This document shows positions 35,996 to 43,578 of a stretch of DNA of 64,000 nt, one piece after another. Origin of the DNA: Massilia agilis (GTDB lineage Bacteria > Pseudomonadota > Gammaproteobacteria > Burkholderiales > Burkholderiaceae_D); contig NZ_JANUHB010000002.1 in assembly GCF_024756255.1 (NCBI RefSeq), forward strand, positions 248,001 through 312,000. Reading direction: 5' to 3'. Within the stretch, counting starts at the first letter, position 1; each line of letters opens with the position of its first letter. Under the pieces are notes generated by a model that did not search any database, had not been told where the DNA came from, and saw only the letters and a program-made list of their open reading frames with translations. The translations under genes were made by a program, and so were the position numbers.

Positions 35996-37284
35996 TCAAG
36001 CTGCGGCCGGAACCGCCGCGCCGTCGGTCATGGCATGGCGAACGCCACAGATACGCCCCCGGTCAATCTCAAGATATAGCCGATGCAGCCCGGCGTCTCG
36101 CGCCAGAAGACGACCGGTGCGGACCAGTGCATCGTTGGACAAGATGGCGGCATTGGTCAGGCGGCTCTTGCCGGAATCGACTTGGACATGCACGCGCTTG
36201 CGCCTTTCGTCAATCGTGGATTGCCGATTCCAGAACGACGACATGGCTGCAGCCTCCGCTGAGATATTAGAAACAAGCTCATCCGCGAGTTGCTTGACGA
36301 TGCCAACGTCACGCTCGATGGCCTCCCGCCGCACCTTCTTCAGTACGGGCTCGCCGGGAAACAGCGTCAGCACGTGCCAGGCAGCCACACGCGAACGCAA
36401 GCACTGCTCCATGTCCCCCCCAGTTCCTCCAGATGCTTGGCCTTCCGTACGAGGCCATCCGTCTGATCTTCGGTGCCGATGCTGTCTTCCTTCACGGGCG
36501 CCAGGAGCTCCCGGCGGAACTCACGAATCAGATGATTCAGTATCGACTCCAGATCACGCTCAACGCCTTCCAGCTGATGGCGCACAGCGGGAGTCATTTC
36601 ACCCGCCGTCACTGCATCGATTGCCTGACGAAGCCATGAGTAAGCGCCCTCGACCATCGACCTGCGCTCATCGTCGAGAAAATTAGAAATCCCTCTCACG
36701 CCCTTCGCAATTTCATCGAGCTTTCGGCTGATATCGGCCAAATGTTTTTGCGCCACGATGACGGACGCCAGTTGCCAAACTGCCGCGCAGTTGATCATGT
36801 TTTGCAGCTTATCGGCGTCAAGCAGGCGCGCGTGCTCAGTAATGCCATTAGGGCCGGTAGCGAAAGCGCGCCACCCGATACCATCCGCTGCTGGAGTCAG
36901 CTCACCATTGATCACCACTTCCATCAAGCGGCGACCATGGGCCTCACTTGCCAACAGCAGGCCAGGGACGGCCTACAGAACAGTCGAGATGCGTTCGACG
37001 GTGGGCGCCGCCAGCGCACTTGATGGCGACGCATTCGCCCATACGGGTACTTCGTCAACCAGCTGCACCGACATGAGCGGGCGGTCGGGACTGGCGCCGA
37101 CGACAATGCGTTGGGGGCGAGCGTCCTCAGCGGCATCAAGGGAGCCGGTAACGCCGGACTGTTCCGATGAGTCCGATCTGGCCGCAGGCTGCTGGCCCGG
37201 GCTGCGCCGCGCATTCATCAGGACAGCAGCTGCTACAGCGAGCGCCGCCAGAACCACAATAACCATCCAGGTCAGGCTCATCAA
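35996..37284 (-). pseudogene. Broken membrane-anchored protein of unknown function
   Basis: A single gene read in three pieces. From ATG 37284 (or 37281): MSLTWMVIVVLAALAVAAAV, a membrane anchor, runs to RISTVL. A TAG at 36973-36975 interrupts. The same frame resumes as LLLASEAHGRRLMEVVINGE and continues (LQNMINCAAVWQLASVIVAQ, KHLADISRKLDEIAKGV) to about 36421. A shift at a run of seven C (36415-36421) leads into MEQCLRSRVAAWHVLTLFPG and the end at 35996. Restored length is about 429 aa, one TM plus a helical, coiled-coil-like domain. I recognise no family. Preceded by the unknown gene at 37326. Confidence 0.6.
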
Positions 37285-37325
37285 GGAATCCCTTCATCAA
37301 AGACACTGCAATCGATCTGCTCCGA

Positions 37326-37964
37326 TCATTTTTCCCAGCGCGCACGCAGTGTGCGAATTGTTGCGTCAGCGCGAAGCACTTTCCTGTCCGGTCCACGCAA
37401 AGCGACCGCGCCCTCGGGCAGGCCGAAAACACTCTCTATACTCCGACAAATGCTGCCGACGCTCGCATCAGTGCGCACGGCCCGGAACCGGCCAGGCGTT
37501 TGGCTGCGCCTGGAAGGAACGGTAGTGCTGGCGTCGCCGGGCCATTCCTCCGCGAGCGCGTTCTCGTCGCCGTCAACTTCAACGTCAACGTCTTCGGCTT
37601 CGCCAGTCTCATCTCCTGCACACCACACATGTTCCTCGTCAGGGCGCCAAAGCTCTCCATCTTCGAGGTGGTACTGGCGCAGGGCCTGCGACTGCACGAT
37701 GGATTCGCTGTAGCGCGCTTTGAGTCCACGCGTGGTGGAGAACCCGTCGTGTAATGCCTGCAGCACGCGCCGGTCACCTGCGACGCCAAAAAACGCGCAA
37801 TACGCCGGCTGGCCGAAATTGATGCTCGGCCCTTGGTAGACGTAGACGGTCGCACGGAGCTGTGGATGGCGAGCGGCGAAGGGCGCCAATGCCGCTTGAA
37901 CCAGGCCGGAATAACCGAGCTCATCGCCTGGAATGGTATTCAGGTCAATCTCCACGGTTGCCAT
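37326..37964 (-). CDS. Hypothetical acidic protein
   Basis: 212-aa soluble protein from ATG 37964 (MATVEIDLNTIPGDELGYSG). The N-terminal 100 residues form an alpha/beta domain (LRATVYVYQGPSINFGQPAY). An acidic linker (EAEDVDVEVDGDENALAEE) follows, then a small C-terminal domain (ICRSIESVFGLPEGAVALRG, VLRADATIRTLRARW) that looks ubiquitin-like. No family recognised. It lies 41 bp upstream of the broken membrane-protein gene, same strand, and is probably its operon partner. Its 5' end abuts the NERD fragment, so its original promoter may have been lost. Confidence 0.62.
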   Translation of the reverse strand: MATVEIDLNTIPGDELGYSGLVQAALAPFAARHPQLRATVYVYQGPSINFGQPAYCAFFGVAGDRRVLQALHDGFSTTRGLKARYSESIVQSQALRQYHLEDGELWRPDEEHVWCAGDETGEAEDVDVEVDGDENALAEEWPGDASTTVPSRRSQTPGRFRAVRTDASVGSICRSIESVFGLPEGAVALRGPDRKVLRADATIRTLRARWEK

Positions 37965-37985
37965 GGGCTCGCGCGATTGAACGAA

Positions 37986-38262
37986 ATGGAGTTCGGTGAC
38001 GGATCTCTTGCGAACTTCGAATTCATTGATGACGAGGGCAAAGTCAACGAGGTCGATGCGCTGGTGCTTTCCCCCGCCGGTCTCTTCTTGGTGGAAATTA
38101 AAAGCCGGCCCGGCGTGCTCCGTGGGGACGCCCATAGTTGGACGTGGACCACGGATGGACGATCTTCAACTTATGACAATCCGCTGATTCTGGCAAATCG
38201 CAAGGCCAAGCGTTTGGCCAGCTTGTTACGGCGCCAGCCCGCGATCGCAAAAGCCAAGATCC
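37986..38262 (+). pseudogene. NERD nuclease-domain fragment (PglW-like N-terminus)
   Basis: The frame from ATG 37986 encodes LANFEFIDDEGKVNEVDALV, then LSPAGLFLVEIKS, then TYDNPLILANRKAKRLASLL. This is the NERD (nuclease-related) fold with its D...ExK core (EVDALV...LVEIKS). The closest family I know is the N-terminus of PglW-type NERD-kinase proteins of BREX type 2 phage-defence systems; that link is from memory of the family, not a search. Sequence homology stops at about 38262 and becomes integrase in another frame. The start of the normal protein is also missing. The kinase part is absent. Confidence 0.6.
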
Positions 38263-38880
38263 GTTTGCATTTGGAACTTCGCCCGCGCCAAGGGCATGAC
38301 CAGCAAGGCCAACCCGTGCGCCGGCATTAAGGGCTATCGCGAGACCGGCCGCGATGTCTACATCGACGACGAGGTCTACAAGGCCGTGTATGCCGCCGCA
38401 GAGCCCCCGTTGCGCGACGCGATGGACTTGGCCTATCTGACCGGGCAGCGACCCGCGGACGTGCTCAAGATGACCCGCGGCGACATCAAGGACGGAGCCG
38501 TTTCGGTTCGACAGGGAAAGACCGGGGCCAAACTGCGCGTCGCCATCGAGGGCGAACTGGCTGCCGTCATCGAGCGCATCAGCAGGAGGAAGGTGATGGG
38601 CCTCGCATTGATCAACATGATGAACGGCACCCCGATGACCCGCTACGAGCTGCGCGGTGCGATGGACAGGGCCCGTGCAGGGGCCGGGCGGGCCAACCCG
38701 GCATTGGCGGACGCGATCCGAAACTTCCAGTTCCGCGACCTTCGCGCCAAGGCCGCGACGGACACCGACGAACAGCAGGGTATTGCTGCCGCGCAGACGC
38801 AGCTGTGGCATTCGACCTCGGCCATGACGCGGAGATATGTCAGGCACCGCAAGGGCAAGCTCGTCAAGCCAACCAGGTAG
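38263..38880 (+). pseudogene. Tyrosine recombinase (island integrase), N-terminus lost
   Basis: Integrase-type sequence starts at about 38263 (IWNFARAKG, NPCAGIKGYRETGRDVYI). It continues to 38880 with catalytic residues: Arg in LTGQRPADVL, Lys in QGKTGAKLRV, Arg in FRDLRAKAATD, and the HSTSAMTRRYVR box with Tyr. The usual His of HxxR is Phe-Arg here. The N-terminal arm-binding and most of the core-binding domain are missing. A 194-aa product could be read from ATG 38296. The gene ends 92 bp from attR and points at the tRNA, as island integrases do. Confidence 0.75.
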
Positions 38881-38971
38881 GAAACGGCATTTTTGCGGAA
38901 AAATCGCCGTTTTGCGGAAAAATCGGGAGGTCTTCTTCTGGCGGCCCCATCAGCTGGAACCCGCATGAATT

Positions 38972-39029
38972 CTGGTGCCCGGAGCCGGGATCGAACCGGC
39001 ACGCCATTGCTGGCACGGGATTTTAAGTC
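38972..39029 (-). repeat. attR: 58-bp repeat within the intact tRNA-Leu
   Basis: Identical to 31358-31415. It covers the tRNA from the anticodon arm to CCA plus one base. The crossover for the island lies somewhere inside this identity block, most likely near the anticodon arm. Confidence 0.9.
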
Positions 39030-39059
39030 CCGGGTGTCTACCAGTTTCACCATCCGGGC
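38973..39059 (-). tRNA. tRNA-Leu (anticodon UAA)
   Basis: 87-nt tRNA with encoded CCA. The acceptor stem is GCCCGGA with TCCGGGC and discriminator A. The anticodon loop CTTAAAA carries TAA. The long variable arm (GTGCCAGCAATGGCGT) marks a class II tRNA-Leu; the T arm is CCGGTTCGATCCCGG. It lies on the minus strand and its 3' half is the attachment target of the island. Confidence 0.95.
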
Positions 39060-39156
39060 GGGCGGCGCATTCTAGCATAACGGTGCGCCGGACGAGTTGG
39101 TTTTGCAACACCTGCGCGCGGCGCAGCGCACCGGTCAGTTGAGGTACCATGCCAGC

Positions 39157-39831
39157 ATGTGTGGACGATTCGACCAAAGCCAGACGGCCCGTTACTACGC
39201 CAGTGTGTTCGGCTGGACCGATGCCGTCTATGACAGCGAGGCCACGCCCGCCTACAACGCCTGTCCCGGCACCTACCGCCCCCTGATGCACATCCAGGAC
39301 GGGCAGCAGCGCGTGGACGACGTATTCTGGAGCTACCGCGCAAAGTGGGCGGACGGCAAGGTGCCCATCTGTATCAACGCGCGCATGGAAAAGCTGACCA
39401 ACCGCTACTGGCGCGGCCTGCTCAAGAACGGGCGCGCGGTGGTGGCGGCCGAAGGCTGGTACGAGTGGACCGGCGAAAAGGGCAAGAAGCAGCCCTGGCA
39501 CATCCACCGCAAGGACCACGCTCCCCTCTACATGCTGGCGCTCGCCAATTTCGGCCCGTTCGAGGAGAACCGCGCCGAGGCCGGCTTCGTGCTCGTCACC
39601 GACGATGCGGCCGCGGGCATGCTCGACATCCATGACCGCAAGCCGGTCGTGCTCAACGCCGAAGACGCAAAGCTGTGGCTCGATCCGACCCTGTCGCCCG
39701 AGCAGGCGATCGAACTGGCGCGCCGCACCGCCCTGCCCTCCGATGCCTTTGAGTGGCACAAGGTGAGCAAGGAAATGAACCGCGCCGGCGCCGAAGGGCC
39801 GCAGGTCGCGCTGCCCCTGGGCGAGGAATAG
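39157..39831 (+). CDS. HMCES/YedK-type abasic-site shield protein (SRAP)
   Basis: 224-aa SRAP-domain protein that crosslinks to abasic sites in single-stranded DNA. ATG 39157 is chosen because it places the catalytic Cys at residue 2 (MCGRFDQSQ), which becomes the N-terminal nucleophile. Other family residues are present: NARMEKL, the Glu in AAEGWYEW, and the His in DIHDRKPVVL (family HxRMP). It is monocistronic and located right after the tRNA. E. coli YedK is the reference. Confidence 0.92.
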   Translation: MCGRFDQSQTARYYASVFGWTDAVYDSEATPAYNACPGTYRPLMHIQDGQQRVDDVFWSYRAKWADGKVPICINARMEKLTNRYWRGLLKNGRAVVAAEGWYEWTGEKGKKQPWHIHRKDHAPLYMLALANFGPFEENRAEAGFVLVTDDAAAGMLDIHDRKPVVLNAEDAKLWLDPTLSPEQAIELARRTALPSDAFEWHKVSKEMNRAGAEGPQVALPLGEE

Positions 39832-39848
39832 AGATCGGAAGCCATAGT

Positions 39849-39882
39849 TGAACGCGTGGGCAGGTTTCTGCCCACGCGTCCA
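39849..39882. repeat. Dispersed palindromic element, copy B
   Basis: ACGCGTGGGCAG, GTTT, CTGCCCACGCGT: a perfect 12-bp inverted repeat starting 20 bp after the SRAP gene. It shares the ACGCGTGGGCA core with copies A, C and D and may act as a bidirectional stop. Confidence 0.65.
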
Positions 39883-39905
39883 GCCGGCCGACGCCCACCC
39901 GTGAG

Positions 39906-39942
39906 GAAAAAAAAGCCCGCAGGCTAGCATGCCTGCGGGCTT
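39906..39942 (-). terminator. Intrinsic terminator of beta-helix gene 1
   Basis: On the minus strand AAGCCCGCAGGC, a six-base loop, GCCTGCGGGCTT and a run of U. It lies 43 bp after the stop at 39985. The AAGCCCGCA stem recurs, with variations, after each gene of this array. Confidence 0.88.
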
Positions 39943-39984
39943 GCTCGTCCCGCCGTCCTGGCGGGAACCCTTTCCTACAACCGA

Positions 39985-41343
39985 TCAGTGCTGGTAGGCG
40001 CCGATGTCGTAGCCGGTGGTGGCGTTGCGCGGTTTGCCGTCGATGTCGTTCGGCAGCGCACCGACCGAGGTGCCGCGGCCGATCGCCGGGGAGCCGGCAG
40101 CCAGGTGGTAGTCCGGCGTGGTGGCGGTCTTCGAGTAGGCAACGAACAGCGGGTTCGACGACACGGTGTTCTTGGCGGTCAGGCCGTTCTTGAGCGAGAT
40201 GTTGTAGCCACTGTTCTGGAACAGCAGGTTGTTGCTGTAGCTGTTGTTCTTGCCCGTAACGCCCTGCTCCGAGATGCCGTAGGTGTTGTCGTACACGATG
40301 TTGTTGTTCACCACCGTGTAGTTGTCGCCCGCGCTGGTGTGGTAGAAGTCGCCGCCGCCAACAATGATGCCGTAGTGCGACGAGGTCACCGTGTTGTTGA
40401 TGATGTTGACGTGGTTGGCGTCGTGCCACAGGTGGATCGCCGCCTCGCCGACTCGGTACACCAGGTTGTTCTTAACGTTGCCCGAGGTGGACACGTAGAT
40501 GCCCTGGATGTATTTGCAGCCCGCCGGGCCGATGTCGTTGACGGTGTTGCCGATCACGTCGTTGAGCACGCCGCCGTAGTAGCTGTCCACGCCGATGGCC
40601 GAACCGCCGCCACTGGTGCAGGTGGCGCTCTTGGCGATGTGGTGCACGTGGTTGCCCTGGATGACGGTGTTCGAGCCGCCGGTGTACACGCCGTGCGTCA
40701 CCGCCGGCTTGGTGCTGCCGTCGATGTCAAAGCCGATGATGTTGACGTAGCTGCCGCGGTTGTCCCAGACGTTGGAGGTCGAGCCCGGGACGACCTTGGC
40801 GCCCCACTTGGTGGTCGAGACCCAGTAGATGCGGCCGGTCGCGGTGCCGCTGGCGGTGGTCTTGAAGCCGCCGGTGTAGGTGCCCGGGGCAACCCAGACG
40901 GTCGTGCTCGCCTTGGTGGCGACCTGGGCGGCGCGCGCCAGCGTCTTGAACGGCGCGGCTTTGGTGCCGGCGGCGCTGTCGCTGCCGGTCGGCGCCACGT
41001 AGTAGTTGTAGGTGGTGGCCGGGATGCCGCCGGTGGTGTCGCCCGCGTGCAGCGCCTGGTATTCGTCGCTGCTCTTCAGGTACGAGGCAATCACGTCGAT
41101 GGGGACGCCGCTGTTCAGCACCGAGGTCCAATACGCCAGGCCGCCCGCGTCCGGCGAGCGGTTAAGCAGCGACTGGTACAGTTGGGTGATCTGGTCTTCA
41201 GGAGTGGCGGCGGCCGTGACGCTGGTGGTCGCGGTGGCGGCCTGTGCGTGCGCTGGTGCAATCGACACCACGAGTGCTGCAATGCTGGCGGACAGCAGTG
41301 CGTTCAGGCGGGCGTTCGATGCAAGAGTGACGATTTGTTTCAT
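39985..41343 (-). CDS. Secreted beta-helix protein 1 with DUF4214 region
   Basis: 452-aa exported protein. A signal peptide (1-34, ending HAQA) is followed by a DUF4214 segment at about 45-95 (ITQLYQSLLNRSPDAGGLAY), which the other copies lack. After it comes the shared array domain: YNYYVAPTGSDSAAGTK, then a right-handed parallel beta-helix (HVHHIAKSATC, YIQGIYVSTSG, VYRVGEAAIHLWHDANHV) and the ending SPAIGRGTSV...TTGYDIGAYQH, like the choice-of-anchor Q tail. Beta-helix proteins of this kind are mostly polysaccharide lyases or surface proteins; no lyase catalytic set is clear. It shares its 5' leader and terminator type with the three paralogues upstream. Confidence 0.82.
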   Translation of the reverse strand: MKQIVTLASNARLNALLSASIAALVVSIAPAHAQAATATTSVTAAATPEDQITQLYQSLLNRSPDAGGLAYWTSVLNSGVPIDVIASYLKSSDEYQALHAGDTTGGIPATTYNYYVAPTGSDSAAGTKAAPFKTLARAAQVATKASTTVWVAPGTYTGGFKTTASGTATGRIYWVSTTKWGAKVVPGSTSNVWDNRGSYVNIIGFDIDGSTKPAVTHGVYTGGSNTVIQGNHVHHIAKSATCTSGGGSAIGVDSYYGGVLNDVIGNTVNDIGPAGCKYIQGIYVSTSGNVKNNLVYRVGEAAIHLWHDANHVNIINNTVTSSHYGIIVGGGDFYHTSAGDNYTVVNNNIVYDNTYGISEQGVTGKNNSYSNNLLFQNSGYNISLKNGLTAKNTVSSNPLFVAYSKTATTPDYHLAAGSPAIGRGTSVGALPNDIDGKPRNATTGYDIGAYQH

Positions 41344-41462
41344 CCTAAGAATTCCTTAGCTCAACAGTAAATGAGTAAGCTTTGAGCGCAGGAAACTGCC
41401 TGAGTTCAATGAATTTGAGAAAAAATTTCCCTGTAGTATCAAGGACATAAGCAACTTTTCTA
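41344..41462 (-). promoter_or_regulatory. Conserved upstream block, copy 1
   Basis: About 115 bp shared with 43387-43510, 44730-44855 and 46109-46200. On the minus strand the order is TTGATACT, an A/T-rich stretch, TTGAAC-N17-CTCAAA, TGTTGAGCTAAGGAA, then the ATG. TTGAAC and CTCAAA are at promoter spacing, but CTCAAA is a poor -10, so they are only candidate boxes. AAGGAA is the ribosome site. Confidence 0.5.
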
Positions 41463-41524
41463 CAGGGCAAAGGATGAGTTCGGCGGGCAAGCGAAGGCAT
41501 GAGGCCGGCTGCAAGCGCAGGACG

Positions 41525-41558
41525 AAAAAAAAGCCCGCATGCATCGCTGCATGCGGGC
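41525..41558 (-). terminator. Intrinsic terminator of the lipoprotein gene
   Basis: On the minus strand GCCCGCATGCA, loop GCGA, TGCATGCGGGC, followed by eight U. It lies 40 bp after the lipoprotein stop. Confidence 0.85.
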
Positions 41559-41597
41559 AGTCGCGGGCGCCGCCTCAAGGACGGCGCGGCGCGCGCA

Positions 41598-42122
41598 TCA
41601 GAACATGGTCGAACCGGCCTCCGGCGGGACCGGATCGGTATCCGGGGCCAGTGGCGCTGCCGGGCTGGCAGCCGCAGCGGCCCGCAGGTCGGGCGATGCG
41701 CTGGCGGTCGCGCCCTGGGTGCCGCTGGCGCCCTCGGCGCTGCCTGGCGCGGTGCTGTCAGCCGGTTTGCCGTAGCCCGACATCTCGAAAGGACTCGCCT
41801 TGGCGGCCGCAGCCTGGCCGGTGGCTGCGCCATCGCTGCCGGGATAAGCGGGGGCCGCTGCGGGCGCAGCGCCGCTGGCGACGTTCGCATCCGGCACTTG
41901 CGCCTGCTCTGCAGGAACCGGTGCCGCATCCGGCGCCTCGGCGGCCGGGGCGCCGGCCGCTTGCGGCTGGGCACTGTCCACCGCGGTGGCGGCCAACTGC
42001 GTGTTCTGGCCCAGCCCGCCATCAACGTTGCCGCCGCCGCAAGCCGTCAGCAGGACGGCAAGGCCTGCGCACAGGATGGCGTTGGCGCGAGCGTTCGTAG
42101 CGAAATGCTTGAGTTTCTTCAT
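41598..42122 (-). CDS. Ala/Pro-rich lipoprotein
   Basis: 174-aa lipoprotein. The start is ATG 42122 (MKKLKHFATNARANAILCAG), with the same GAGGTAAGGAA leader as the beta-helix genes. The lipobox LLTACGGG puts the lipidated Cys near residue 27. The rest is low-complexity Ala/Pro/Gly/Ser (AAEAPDAAPVPAEQAQ) with no fold I recognise. The signal segment (ARANAILCAGLAVLL) looks like those of the beta-helix proteins (VRINALLCASAAVLL), so it shares ancestry of the 5' end with them. Confidence 0.75.
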   Translation of the reverse strand: MKKLKHFATNARANAILCAGLAVLLTACGGGNVDGGLGQNTQLAATAVDSAQPQAAGAPAAEAPDAAPVPAEQAQVPDANVASGAAPAAAPAYPGSDGAATGQAAAAKASPFEMSGYGKPADSTAPGSAEGASGTQGATASASPDLRAAAAASPAAPLAPDTDPVPPEAGSTMF

Positions 42123-42194
42123 CGGGCGATTCCTTACCTCAAGAGTGCAAAAGCAACGTTGGACGCGCCAGGCGCTGGCGAGTTCCATCGTCGG

Positions 42195-42230
42195 AAGAAA
42201 AAGCCCGCATGCATCATTGCACGCGGGCTT
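42195..42230 (-). terminator. Intrinsic terminator of beta-helix gene 2
   Basis: On the minus strand GCCCGCGTGCA, loop AATGA-like, TGCATGCGGGC (one G-U pair), then a U-rich tail. It is 10 bp after the stop at 42241. Confidence 0.82.
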
Positions 42231-42240
42231 GCGCGGCCGC

Positions 42241-43386
42241 TTAGTGCTGGTAGGCGCCGATGTCGTAACCCGTGGTCGAGTTACGCGGCTTGCCCTCGAT
42301 ATCGGTCGGATAAGCGCCAACCGAGGTGCCGCGCGCGATCGCCGGCGAGCTCGAGGTCAGGTGGAAGTTCGGCGTGGTCGCGGTGCGCGAGTAAGCCACG
42401 AACAGCGGGTTCGACGACACCGTGTTCTTGGCCGTCAGGCCGTTCTTCAGCGAGATGTTGAAGCCGCTGTTCTGGTACACCAGGTTGTTGCTGTAGCTGT
42501 TGCTGGTGCCGGTCACGCCCTGCTCCGAGATGCCGTAGGTGTTGTCGTACACGATGTTGCTGTTGACCACGGTGTAGTTGTCGCCGGCGCTGGTGTGGTA
42601 GAAGTCGCCGCCGCCCACGATGATGCCGTAGTGCGAGGTGGTTACCGTGTTGTTGGTGATGGTCACGTGGTTGGCGTCGTGCCACAGGTGGATCGCCGCT
42701 TCGCCGACGCGGTACACCAGGTTGTTCTTGACGCTGCCCGAGGTGGACACGTAGATGCCCTGGATGTACTTGCAGCCGGACGGGCCGATGTCGTTGACGA
42801 TGTTGCTGATCACGTCGTTCCACACGCCGCCGTAGTAGCTGTCCACGCCGATGGCCGAGCCGCCGGCGCTGGTGCAGGTAGCGCTCTTGGCGATGTGGTG
42901 CACGTGGTTCTCGACGATCTGGCTGTACGAACCGCCGGTGTAGATGCCGTGCGTCACCGACGGCTTGGTGCTGCCGTCGATGTCGAAGCCGACGATGCTC
43001 ACGTAGCTGCCGCGGTTGTCCCACACGTTGGCGGTCGAGCCCGGAACGATCTTGGCGCCCCACTTGGTGGTCGAGACCCAGTAGATGCGGGCGCTGGAGG
43101 TGCCGCTGGCGGTGGTCTTGAACCCGCCGGTGTAGGTGCCTGCGGCGACCCACACGGTCGTGCTCGGCTTGGTCGCAACCTGGGCTGCGCGCGCCAGCGT
43201 ACGGAACGGCGCGGTTTTCGTACCTGCGGCGCTGTCGCTGCCGGTCGGGCTCACGTAGTAGTTATAGGTCGTGGCCGGGATCGTTGCGGCAGAGGCTGCC
43301 CCGGTGGTACCCAGCAGGACGGCAGCGCTGGCGCACAGCAGAGCATTGATACGAACAGCCTTAGCAATGTTTCCAAGTTTTTGCAT
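42241..43386 (-). CDS. Secreted beta-helix protein 2
   Basis: 381-aa exported protein with a signal peptide (1-33, ending ASA). It has the same architecture as gene 1 without DUF4214: ATTYNYYVSPTGSDSAAG, a TVWVAAGTYTGGFKT segment, a beta-helix with repeated N/T/Y turns (HGIYTGGSYSQIVENHVHHI), and a GYDIGAYQH tail. The protein appears identical, residue for residue, to that of 44963-46108; the DNA differs at only a few positions. That points to a recent duplication or gene conversion. The function may be a surface or matrix protein; enzymatic activity is unproven. Confidence 0.82.
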   Translation of the reverse strand: MQKLGNIAKAVRINALLCASAAVLLGTTGAASAATIPATTYNYYVSPTGSDSAAGTKTAPFRTLARAAQVATKPSTTVWVAAGTYTGGFKTTASGTSSARIYWVSTTKWGAKIVPGSTANVWDNRGSYVSIVGFDIDGSTKPSVTHGIYTGGSYSQIVENHVHHIAKSATCTSAGGSAIGVDSYYGGVWNDVISNIVNDIGPSGCKYIQGIYVSTSGSVKNNLVYRVGEAAIHLWHDANHVTITNNTVTTSHYGIIVGGGDFYHTSAGDNYTVVNSNIVYDNTYGISEQGVTGTSNSYSNNLVYQNSGFNISLKNGLTAKNTVSSNPLFVAYSRTATTPNFHLTSSSPAIARGTSVGAYPTDIEGKPRNSTTGYDIGAYQH

Positions 43387-43510
43387 TGGGAAGGTTCCTT
43401 ACCTCAACAAGTGAATGAGTACCTTTGAGGGCTGGAAACTTCCCAAGTTCAACGTTTTCTCCGAAAAATTTCCCCGCCGTATCAATCACATAAACAGCTT
43501 TTCCATGCGG
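43387..43510 (-). promoter_or_regulatory. Conserved upstream block, copy 2
   Basis: Aligns over its whole length with the block upstream of 46108 (closest match) and more loosely with 41344 and 44730. TTGAAC-N17-CTCAAA and TTGAGGTAAGGAA are conserved. Confidence 0.5.
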
Positions 43511-43523
43511 CAAACAGCCATGA

Positions 43524-43557
43524 AAAAACCCGCAGGCATCGCTGCCTGCGGGTTTCG
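43524..43557 (-). terminator. Intrinsic terminator of beta-helix gene 3
   Basis: On the minus strand AAACCCGCAGGCA, GCGA, TGCCTGCGGGTTT plus U-tract; a perfect 13-bp stem just after the stop at 43579. Confidence 0.88.
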
Positions 43558-43578
43558 TGACTGGGCGGACCTGCCCGA

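Larger units (their letters stand above)
31416..38971. mobile_element. Decaying genomic island inserted at tRNA-Leu(UAA)
   Basis: About 7.6 kb bounded by the two 58-bp tRNA-Leu repeats. It ends with a truncated tyrosine recombinase pointing at the intact tRNA, the usual position for an integrase. The content is unlike the flanks: loose gene packing, several broken genes and long non-coding stretches. 31416-31970 and 32493-33190 hold no gene I can support. The island probably lost its mobility functions through internal deletion; with a truncated integrase it should be stuck. Confidence 0.8.

Noticed and set aside
37833-37985. N-terminal extension of the NERD frame
   Set aside because: It is antisense to the gene at 37326-37964 and shows no NERD-family sequence before about 37990.
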